Shown here: in pieces, positions 32,501 to 44,500 of the stretch
Layout of the letters: each line of letters starts with the position of its first letter
Numbering within the stretch: the first letter of the stretch is position 1
Source: Elgaria multicarinata webbii
Lineage: Eukaryota; Chordata; Lepidosauria; Squamata; Anguidae
Length of the DNA: 64,000 bases
Reading direction: 5' to 3'
Assembly (NCBI RefSeq): GCF_023053635.1
Contig: NC_086171.1
Coordinates: forward strand, 18,866,006-18,930,005
The notes under the pieces: model-generated
Told to the model about the DNA's origin: nothing
The model's input: only the letters and a program-made list of their open reading frames with translations
The model's database searches: none
Position numbers and translations under genes: made by a program

Positions 32501-35500
32501 ACCCCCTAAGGGCAGAAATGTGTCTTCAATTGTCTGTCAGAAAAGTCTTCATACGAGTCATTTTGAGTGAAGAAAACCTTGTTTTAAACATTTGACTCAT
32601 TTGAAGGGAGAAAATAATTCATCGGAATCTTTCTCTAAAAGATAGTTTCAGTATTTCCTGAAATGTAAACCACCCAGAGAGCTTTGGCTATGGGGCGGTA
32701 TATAAATGTAATAAATAAATAAATAAATAAATGTCCAACTTTTTGGTGGAAAAAATGGGAGGAGGGGAGTCCTTGTGACGGCACAATATGTCCCCCCCAC
32801 CCTGTGCTTTTTTTCTGGGCCTTCACATCTCTGCTTCCATTTTCAGGATTAGTTTGTTATGTGATTCGGAGGGCTGGTTGCTGTTCAAGAAAGCCCTCTT
32901 GGGCACACAAAACTACTCATGAGTTTCTTTGGGTCCCAGACTATGATATTAAGGGTGGAAAAGTAATGAATGATCCAACTATGGTGGTTGTTGGATTGCT
33001 TCTTCAGTAATTTTTTGGCAATCTTGGTTGATTCCCAACTTTTAGTAGTGATTTTTATTTTTGTTTTGTTATGATAGTTACATTTAGTGAGGGAGGGGGG
33101 AATGGGGTGTCAAATTCTCCTATGTAACGCAGGCAAATTCTGTTGGCAATATACATAACTAAATCCCTTAAGAACTACTTGCATAATTCCACATCAGTAG
33201 ACATGTTTGAACACTAAAGGCTGCTTCAAAAGGCAGGTCCATGTCCATAGGTCGTCTGCCACCTGCGCACTGCTGTATAGCTCACTGAATTACAAACATC
33301 TGGGGGAAATGACTCAATGGATTATTGTGATTTTTAAAACAAAACAAAATGTGCAGACTTATGAAATGACCTGTTTTTGTTCACATCTGCAGATCTATGG
33401 AGGATGCTTTTCTGAAGATACATGTTGGTACAGATGTAAAGTGCTGAAGGTTATCAGTGATGAAAAGGCAAGGAACACCTTCTGAGAGAATAGCTACTCA
33501 GCTTGATTTTCTTTAATATCTTTGGAAATACAGCTTGTGTTTATGTATGAAAGCAATTCTGAGAAGTAAAGCAATTCTGCAAGTTGCCAAGCTTTTAAGT
33601 TCAAATCTTAGTTGATCGTGCTGATCCTGCCATTCATGTTGATGGTTTCAGATTTCTCTGGCCTTGTTTTAGCACTGCTTTTTAAAAACGGCTAACTTGG
33701 ATTTGAATAAATATGATGCAAACTACTCAAATAACAACACAGAATTACCATTTCCCCCCACCCTCTGGGCTGTTTTCTTCTACTTGTAATGGGTAAATAT
33801 GAACAGAGTTACTTCTTTTTTTAGTATATAATATTCTGTAAATGCTTGAGCCTCTTTTGTGCTGTTCACCCTGAATCAGATTCTTTATTACTCTTTTTCT
33901 TTATAATTAGGCTGCCATACTGTATACTTACCTGGGAGTAAGTCCCACTGAACTCAGTGGAGCTTACTTCTGAGTAGACATATATAGGATTGCACTGTTC
34001 TAAGTTATAACTTCAATAGACAATTGGCTTTTATTTTTGTTGTCGCAGTGCCAGGTATTATATATTGACTATGGAAACTCTGAGATTCTCTGTCGTTCAG
34101 AAATAGTTGAGATTCCGGCCGACTTGCAATTTCCCAGTGTGGCAAAAAAGTATAGACTATGGGGATTACAGATCCCAGCTAATCAAGATTTAAATCAGTT
34201 TGACCAGGTGAGCCAGACTTTTTACATCTTTCTGAATGTTTAGTGGTCAAGCAATTTCCATTGTTGGGGTCAATGTGGGCTTCTATAGAAGACACTTTTT
34301 TAAAAAATAAAACAAAAAACAGGAAACAAACCATATTGATTTCCTTTACTTGAAAGTTGCTAAATACCTCAGTTTCAGGGTTTTTTATGTTCTTCTAGAA
34401 ATCTTGTAATAAACTGACATTTGCCTTTCATTGTAAAAATTAAGTTAATGTAGATAAGGTTATAACCTCTCTTTTTTTGATTGTAAAAATCATCATTTAG
34501 AAATAAGCGCGTAACTATGTGGGTTTCCTGCATTGGCAGGGAGGTGATGACCTTTGATGCCTCTCCCAGTTCCATACTTCTATACTTCCCTGTTTTATAA
34601 GACCTCTGTTTTGACCTCTTCCATGTTTCTAAACTTATTTTGCAGGGTAGGAAGTTTTTGAATAGCTTGATTTTTGAAAAAGAAATGAAGACAAAATACA
34701 AAGCCGAATCTCAGGACGGAACCATTGTGGTTCAGGCAGAGTGCAGCCTACTGGATATTGGGGAAGAAATGTGTAAGAAAGGTTTTGTGGAGAGATGCAA
34801 ACCTCCCCTCAACAGTAGTGCCTGTGACACAAAAGCAGATTCCTCCATGTGCCAAACCTGGAATGGAAAACCTTCAGCACCCCTGTGGGGTATGAGAGGC
34901 AGTCCTTCGATGAACAATAGAGTAAAGGGGAGCTTTGGCGATCATGCGCCTCTGAATGGCAGGAGTGAGAATAATTCTTCAAACCATGTGCCGTTTATCA
35001 AGTAAGTCACAACAGGGAACTTTTCGAGAACTCTTTCTGAGGAGTGACTTGTGAAGGGTAAGTGACAGTTCAAAACATATTAACTCATGATTTGTCAGAT
35101 CATGCACCCGGTGTGTGCTGCTGCTGCTTTGCATAGTCACCCTCCAGCTGGAGGTCATTTTGTGACATGTAATCCTGGACACTATAGGTTATTTGTGGGT
35201 TAAACAACCCACAGTTAGCCTAAGATCTAATTAGTGGGAAAACGCAAGAGGGCTACAAATGGAAGGCTAATATCTAGATCCCTTGTGACATTCCACCATA
35301 TGGCAATTACACCATAAAAGCCTCATTTATTTATTATTTATTTAAAACATTTGTATCCCGCCCAATATCATTAAGATCTCAGGGCGGCGTACAGATAAAA
35401 GCATACCATATAAAACAATAAATATACACAGCTAAAAACAAGAGTCTCTTAAAGCTTCTGTTGATGATTTTGTCGTTATTTTTTGATAGGGAGAAAATGG

Positions 35501-38500
35501 TGACGTGTGACTTTAGAAGGGTGTCAAACATTAGCCTGGAAAAAATCAAACAGGACCAGAAAATGATAGAGGAGAACGAAAAGCTCAAAGAGGAGAAAGA
35601 GGCTGTCAAAGAGGAAAACCGGAAACTTCTCCATCAGCATGAAGAACTGGAATCAAAGGTTGAGGAACTTACTCACAATCTTGAGGTATGGTGCTGCATC
35701 TCAGAGGTATTGAACTGACATCTTTAAAGTAGAGAACTGGCATCTCCTATTTCTGATATGCAGTGACATACAGAAGATGTTTGTTTTTCTTTGGTCACTG
35801 GGAGAGGAAACACCTGGATAAAGAATGGTCTACATTCTTGAGGTTAGCCAGTTCTATTCCAGGTTTTCTTTTCCTTCCAACATGTAATGGTTACCATGTT
35901 GGATCACAGAATGCAAAGCGCCACAACTTCATGTTGAAAGAACCATAACTAAATAAAAGGTGATGCTCCATCTTTATACATATTTGTATATAGAGTAAAT
36001 TAATGTGTTGTGTTCCAGTGGTTTGTGTAGTCTGAAAGCCCCTCCTGTCCTGTGGAACAGATGAGGAAGAACTAATTGGATTCAACACTCCTGTATCTGC
36101 TGACTTGCTATTGTTTCTCATTTGTTGGCAAAACATTGCTTTACATTTTTTATGATATATATTTGTATATTTTGTTGTTGTTAAAGATTTTGATTCTAGG
36201 TGCCAGTCCAGGCTTCGTTCAAAAAGAAATAAAGCTTAAAACAAGCAAGCAAGGTCTATATGCGTCCTCTTGCATGGTTGCCCTGCTGACTGCCTCCCAA
36301 ACCTGTCAGTGACAAGTGGAAGAGAGCAGGTAATGTTGCCTGTAGTGCGCCAGCCACTTTTGTTTTTGATTAGCCACCTACGATTGGTTTATTCATAGGT
36401 TTTGAGTGAGATGTGTGAACCAGGAGTGCTGAATTGTTCAGGAGCTAAACAACCCAGTGGTTAAGCCAACAGCAAACCACGGGTTAACCGCTGGATTGTT
36501 TAGCTGCTATACAACCCAGACCTCCAGGTTCACACATCACGCTTGACAACATACGTCCTGGCCGATCATAGGTTGTTGATTAAAAGTGAAATTGGCTGGC
36601 ACACTGCAGCAGGGCACTTGCTCTCTCCCGCGCTGGCACAACAATTCATTGGGCTATCATTAAGTGTGAACCAGGCTATAGTTAGAGTTAAAGAATTCTA
36701 AACTCAGAAATAATGGAGCTCATCGTTTTTCCATGCAAATAACAACTAGCTTTCTTCATTTCATCAGTATAGTTTTAGGATGGGGAGAGGGGTCATTTTG
36801 TTCCTACTGTTGTTAAACAATTGGGGGGCAGAAATCCTTAATAATCTAGCAGTAGGTCAAGATCTATATTTTCCCAACCCTGCACAAGGGGTAGGAAAGC
36901 TGCCTTCCAGGTCCTTGGGGCAATATGATGGAAGGTGGAGTTGCAATTGTGCCAGTTTCCCCATTTTCTAGATTGTTTCCCCTTACATAAGAACATAAGA
37001 GCCATGGCAGATCAGGTCAGAGGTCCATCTAGTCCAGCATTCGGTTCACACCATGGCCAACCAGCCTGTTGAGGGAAATACACAAGCAGGACATAAGCGT
37101 GATAGTACCTTTCTGCGCATGTTCCCCAAGAACTGGTATCCAGAGGCACATTGCTTCTGATACTGGAGGTAGCATAGAGCCATCATCACTAGTGGCCAAT
37201 AATCGCTTTCTTCATACATTTTTCCAATCCTGTTATTCCATACAAGTGTATGAAGCGAAAATCTCTGTGTGTGAGCTACACCACACCACAGTTCAAAAGT
37301 GTTTTGTCCTAATTGAGGAAAACAATTTATGGAACAGCTACATCTGTTTTTCGCCTTTTGGTTAGAGGAGCTCACCTCTAAGGAGATCAGCGCTTCTGAA
37401 CAGTTCTTGGATGAAAAGCTGGTTGTCTGGCCAATCCAGTGCCTGTAATTCCGAGCTCTTTAGAGGGCAATTATTCTTAAAGCCAAATCTCCTGCTGCCG
37501 CCATCTTTTCTTAATTCCATGTTTGCATATGGGTCTTCTTGTCGCTTTTTAGTTCTCCTTTGGCATTTTGCAGAAATTGTGAGGTGCTACTGGGCTAATA
37601 CTTTCATTCTTCTCCAATGCAGAAAGAGAAGAAAGGTTACAAGGAATCCCTTGAGTATTTTGAAAGCGTTCTCTGTACCTATGTAGGAACTACAGTGAGA
37701 AGCTTGGCTGCCAAGTTCAAGAAGCTGAAACAGGCGAGGTAGATTGTGCATGTTTCTAAACTAAACTCCTTTTCCATCAGTGGGTTTCTAGTCTGGTGAG
37801 CCACATTGGAAGTTAAAGATAGTAAACCCCTGATCTAGGATTACTTGGAGAAGAATCTGTCTTTTAAAACAGTCTTAAAATTGGTCCTGTTAAATCATTA
37901 GCATAGCAACAGTTGCTTGTCAGAAATAGTCAGAGAACTCAGATTCTAATTGTATTATAGATATCCTTTTCCTCTGGGGGTTAGGGCTTGGAGAAAGCCT
38001 TGCTAGGTACCTCGAAGTGTTTTATTTTTAAAGACTCTACACATGGACTGAGTTCAGACATCATGATAATCTATGATGGGTTAAACAAGCCATCATGTCA
38101 TGTTTTGGTAGTTTTTCAACCAACGATGGCTTATTTCACCAAAATAACCCACTCTGAAAACCCACTGTCTGCAGAGTGGGTTATTGAACCCATCATTGGT
38201 TAACATGTTGTGTGGTGGTCACAGTGAGTTATCCTGGTCACCTACAGAGTTGCTTGGAAAGAGCGGTCAAAACTGCTGCTACTGCTCTCCAGCCAGTTTG
38301 CATGTTTCTTTGATCTGCCTAGCAACCGATTGTGCTCACAGCCTGACCCCACCCTAGCCCTTCCCCTGGCAGTGCTCTCTGCAATCTCCCCAAGTGTCAA
38401 CACTGTTGGGTGGCGGCAGCTGCACAGGGTCATTTTGCCTTGTGTGCATCCTTGCCAGGAGATGCTGTGTATGAAGTTTTGTCCTGCTCCTGCAAACTTC

Positions 38501-41500
38501 CATGGCATTATAGTTGCCATCTCCTTTTTTGGTGAAAAGGTGCTTTCGCTCGTGTGGCTTTGTCAGTGCGCAGGGTTTTCAATGTGCCTCTTGTGCATCC
38601 CTGCTAGGGGAGGCTGTGTATGAAGTTTGGTCCTGATCATGCAAACATCCAAGGGCTTATTTGTGCCGCCTCTTTTTGGTGCATCCAGGGTTTGCACTCT
38701 TTTGCGTGTAATCACGCAGGGTTTGGGTGGTGCATTGAATGCCTCTCGACTAGGGGAGTCTGTGTATGAAGTTTGGTCCTGATCCTGCAAGCTTCCAAGG
38801 GTTTATTTGTGACACTCCCTTTTTGGTGCACCTGGGTTTTTTGCTCCTTTGTGTGTAATTGCACAGGGTTTGGATGGTGTCTTGGGTGCCTCCTGAATAG
38901 GGGAGGCTGTGTATGAAGTTTGGTCCCAGTCCTGCATACTTCCAGGGCTTTAGAGCCACCCCCGCCGCAGTTGTCAGGGTGATGCTGGAAACGCTGATTA
39001 ATCTCTCCTCTTCTTGGGATATTGTAAAAGGTTAAAACAGGCCTCTGCGGTGCTGTCAGGGGGTGAATCAGCACCACTACTGGGGTGAAAGGACTGCAAC
39101 AGGACAGGGGGCGGGGGATGACTCAGATTATGCACAGTAGCTTAATAAGCTATGCACAGTAATTTATTTGACTGATCGTGTGGGGGATAACAGTAGCTTA
39201 TTTTCAAAATAAGCTACAATGAGTAGATTATTAACCCATCATAGCTTAAAGTGATGTCCGAACGCAGCCACGCTGTGACAATGCCTGCCTTTTGAAGGTT
39301 GGCTGCAGGTTGGGACGTTGTCTGGGATTTTTCTTTTTTGGCAAAGAGGTAAGTTCAGAAGTATGAAGACATTTAGATAGATTAACTGTACATTGTGCAG
39401 CTCGCCTGGGAGAAAGGGATGACGCAGGATGCCAGGCGAGCCACACCTTCATTGGGTGCAGCATACAAGTAGCAAGGCAAAGCACGTATGCAAGGTTCCT
39501 GTTTCTGACAATCTGCGTGCTCTAAATTGAATGTCCCAGCTGGGCAGATGTTGGATGGCTGTTGAAAGCTCAAACCATAAGCCAAAAAAGGCAAAGGGGT
39601 GGAACAGAGGATGTAGTTTATTTAAAAAACAAAATGTGACGCGTTTCGGACCCACAGTCTCCTATGGGTACAAAATGGAATTGATACCTTGCGTTTATCG
39701 AATTATCCTGAAGGTCATCAGGTTGGAGAAGGAAGGCTGGCAGACTTTGGCGTCATTGCTACGGCCATAAATAATACGTTGGGTCACATTTAGGTTTTAT
39801 ACCAAAAATGCCAGTACTCTAATATGGCAGTCTGCACTATAGCAAACCTTTTGTGTTTCCTTCTATATTAGATAAAAGGATGTAAATTCAGACAGCTTGG
39901 CATAACAGGGTGGATGGCACAAGTCATTCCAGTGTTTATTTTGTAAAAAATAACAATTTTTCTTACAGTTTTTCCATACCATTTTTCCAGGTATAGATAT
40001 ACATCAAGAAATATAGGCATAAATATATACATCAAGAAATATAGGCATAAAACAATTTATGTGGCCTTTCAAACGTTTTTCTCTCGCTCTTCATTTTCAC
40101 ATATTTTTCACCAGGCAAGACAGTATGGGTGTCCGTTTTGGAGAAGACCTTTCGGAAGCTGTAAACGTGGTTATTGAAAGATGCCTTGCCGCTCCTCTAG
40201 CTTTGGAGAAGCTGGAGACGATTTGGATAGAGTATAACGCTTCTCAAGAGGAAATACGCTTATGCAAATATGTGGTGTGTGGAACATAATCTGTAACAGC
40301 CTAGTTTGTGGGCTTTGTTTTTGTTTATAGTTTTTTTTAAGCAATCTTTCCGGGGTTTAAGTTCAGATGTGCCACTTTTAATGTGTGATGAAATTCTGCT
40401 AGATCTGTAGCAGTGTGAGGGGTTTGCCCAGAAGAGAAAGGATTTTGTGGTCTGCTATTGCAAGACATCCTTGCATCTTCCCCCATTTCCCCCATTGTTT
40501 CTACATTACTGGCTAAAGAAAAAAGGACATCTGTAGCTTGGGGCCTCTAGGAACTTGGATAAAGCAATAAGAATTCCCAAAAGAATGCTTCGGCATGTGC
40601 TAGTTATCTGCCTTGTTACGTACAGCTTGAGATCCTGGCTTGTATCACTCTCTCCTACAATCTGACCTGTACTAGCTTGCATTGTAAGCAGGTGTGTGAT
40701 AACAGTATTTGTAGCTGCAGCGAAAGTGGCAAACTGATCTTGGATCCATGCCAGTATGCAATTAGGGTGTATATAAACTCACATGCAAATCAGGATTTTC
40801 CAGAGAGTTTTTCCTCTCTCAACTTAAGTTCACTGTCACTCTTGACAAACATACTAGCCAGCGTACCAGTTTCCAGATGGTTGTTGTGTTAATTAATGTC
40901 TTGCAGCAAAAACAGCAAAGTGTATTGTGGCACCTTAGAGACTAACAAATATATCATGACATAAGCTTTTGTGGACCTTCACTTTGTCAGATGCATGGAG
41001 TATTATGGAGAATTTCAAATTTTTATACAGTACATGTAGTGGATTGTAAACAGTGAGGTCAGAAGGAAATTCAATGCAGAAAGTACTGACTATGACAATC
41101 ACATTATTAACTGGTCGTTTGCAGTGCAAAAGCTGCACTATAAATGACCATTGTTAATAATGTAAGTCAATGAAGGCGTCACTCCCTCTTTTAAACCTGT
41201 TCCTCATGGTGGTGGTGGGGGGAAATGGGAGGTTTACCTCCCCAGAGTGCCACGGTCAGGATCTGAATTGGGGCTGCATGTACTTACACAAGAGTAAAAC
41301 CAACACTTTGGTTCTCAGTGTTGAGAGCTTTTGTTACTAATGCATGGATTAGATTTCCCCTCTGCTCAGCCTGGGAGAGACCCTACATCTATACCAAACA
41401 CTGAGTGTGCTTCCTCAGACTTTTCACTGCTTGTGAACTCCAGATGTTGCTGGACTACAGCTCCCACAATGCCTCACCATTGGCCAAGTTAGCTGGGACT

Positions 41501-44500
41501 GTTGGGAGTTGGAGCCCAACAGCATCTCAGGGCCACTGGTTCACTACCCTGTATGTATCCTTCAAGTGAGTGCATAACTTCCTAAACGTCAAGGTACTTA
41601 AATGTGTGGACTATAGTTCTTATTTTGCTCTGCGGAGTTACGCTACCCCACTCCCCACATCACTGGTCTCTTGCCCTGTGTCTTAAGTGAGAGTTTCAGA
41701 TGTACGTTCCCTGATCTTGCTTTTCCTTCTGCACAGGACCAAGTACAAACCTTGATTCAACACAGGAATGTAGCGCAGCAGAAATTGTACGCCGCCGTGG
41801 AAGAATTCATTGTGGAAGTGAATGATTTGCCCCTTTCTGAGCGCTTAGAAACATTGCAGGTTGGAAACAGAGCTGCACTCACCCCTGTCATCTATGAATT
41901 TTTTTGTTTTTATAAGTAGTTCTTCAAGTTTTTTTTTTTTTTAAAAAAAGTCACTTTTGTACTGGAACTGGTTTGTGGAAGCAGGAACGTTGAAGGGCCT
42001 GCCTGCCATGTGATCCTCCTGATGGTTCCTTCTCTCTGCAGGCAGATTGATGCTGTATTCTACCATATCTGGTGGTTCCCTGGAGAGTGGCAGGAGAGGG
42101 TTTATTCTGGTGCCTCACTGTTCTAGTCTGGAACACACATACTCTTTCTCTCTTTCCCCCCTTCCTGCTCTCCACCCTATCCCTTCCCCCCACTCTGTAT
42201 AGGTTTTGTGTATATTTATGATCAGACACAACACATACAGAATAGAATTTCATGTACGCGAACATGTCATACGGTGTTAATCAGCCAGAGCCCTCTGCGT
42301 GGGTCAGGATGCTTAAAATAATGTTTTGGGTGTGTCACGAACAACTCCACACTTTGTACCTATCTGTGGGATGGGCAGCCTATTTGATTCACCAAATCAT
42401 CGTCTTTCAAAACGTTCTGCATCTTTTCCCATTGTCCAAAGGTGGGTAGCTCACCTGGCATAGACGTTTAGGGCTATGAGGTTCATCAGATGAGCGTTTT
42501 ATCACACGCTCGCTACTGCCCACTTATGGATGTGCGTGCATCCTTTAGATGATGACATCTGCCTCCTGCACACACACCCCTCCTTCAGCTTGATTTTCCG
42601 TTGCAAAATAGACCTGACTTTTTTTTAAAAAATGAAATGTGCCGCTATCTCCTGCCGTGTGCAGGAGAAGCAGCAGCACGATCAAAACAGCCCACTGAAT
42701 GCACCACGTGCATGTTGCTTACTTCCTCTTTCGAAAGAGGAAATAACGAAGAACAAAAGCACGGGCGGAGAAGCACCGGTAAGGAAACGCGATCCCCCCC
42801 CTGTGATGACGCTCTATGTAAAGAGGGATTTTTTTCCTCTAATGCAGGTGTTACATTAACCTGTGGCCACAAGATGGCAGCCTCTGAGCATCTTCTAGTA
42901 CTGTGGGAGAGCTGCAGCAAACAACGTAGGCAATGAATACTGGCAGGTTTTGCCCTGAATTTTATTGGGTGTCTTACAAGCTTTTATCAAGTTCTGTGAA
43001 AGAAAATATTGTTATTTGGCATTGTCCCATATTCTTGGCAGTTTGAACCTGCAGATAAAGGGGAATCCTAATGTTAACAATGAAAAGGCCTAACCCAGGT
43101 ATTCCGTCTTTTCCTCAAGGGATTTTTTCCTGCTGAGAAAAAAATGGAAGAAGGGGGGGTGGGAAAATACAGGAAGGCTGCAAATAGAAGCTGAAGTCAT
43201 CTGGAGCCTGTACAATTCTGTGAACGAGGCTGCACAATAAATGCCTCTTCTTGGAAGGACCCTTGTTGCAAGCTTGCTGTGTTTTAAGTAAAAATAAACT
43301 TGCCTACCATTAGGTTTTAGAAATGGGTATCTGAAAAGTTATTAAAACCTTTCAAGCATTTATAATTGGGATATGTACAAACACAATTCAGGATGGTAGT
43401 TTTCAAAGGATTTTTTTCCTCCTTGGGATGAGCCCAAATGCCTATGGGCTTTGCTTTGTAAAATATATATTCACAACAGTGCTAACACTTACTCAGCCAT
43501 TTGCCCTTTTCCTCCACTAATGCTTCAAGAAGTAGGACTGCTTCTTTTTAAGTATCTTTTAGAACACTGCAGGGAATGTTTTTTAAGGTTGATTTTGTGC
43601 CTTAAAAAAAACCTACCATATTTTTTTATAAGGTTGTACAACTTCTCCATGAATTGGGAAGGGAAGGTGGGATTGTGACATTGGTGCTGTGCTGTGCTGT
43701 GCTTTGCCAACTTCTGCTACAAACCACTAGAACCATTTTCGCCCGAGTTTGACTTCAGAGAAGAGAGGAATAAGTATATCAAACCCAAATATGACGAGTG
43801 TGCTTGAAACTGACCAAGCACCCTTGGTCAGTTTTGGGCCCCTGTAAACCACACCTTGACCACACCTTAAAAAGTGAAAAACAAGATTGGCTCTACAGGG
43901 CTTTAAGAGAAGAAGGAATAAAATCGACAGATATGTGCTCACATAGATACTTTTCTATTTGATAACTTATCTGTGCCGCCAACAAAAAAATGTTGAAAGT
44001 CTTGAGTGAATACTGATGTTGAAATTCTCTCTTCCGTTGTACCTAATAGTCCACAATAGGGCCATATAATTGGGTGTTTTTTGTACCGTCTCCTTTTTTA
44101 TGGGGCCATAACTAGAGCTTCTGGTAGCTTTCTTTCCTGAGCTCTGCAAGCACCTTTCTTTTGCAATATGAGACATCCCCTTTTGTGGGTGGACTTCAGA
44201 TAATGCATCCAGTTCCAGTTTCTTTTCTGACTCTTCCTTTTCATCTAGTTCTAAGAATTAGCAGACCTCTTAATGCAGTTCCTTCCTTCCTACACTTACA
44301 TCCTACCGGGAGGGTATCCTACCATCTGCCTTTGCTTCACGTTATTGAATATGTTTTTGGCCATTCGCATCATTGGAAACCTGTTGCGTGTTATTCTGGA
44401 CATCCACCATTAAAACTCTCTACTGATTTTATTATTATTTTTATTGAAATGCAGCTGCTGGGGACTTCAAGGGGCTGGCTTTACGGCACTGGGTTGGCAG

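Noticed and set aside
38435-38965. nucleosome-sized (147 bp) repeat as a positioning or centromere-like satellite
   Set aside because: Only about 3.5 diverged copies inside a TIR-bounded element; the length is probably coincidence.
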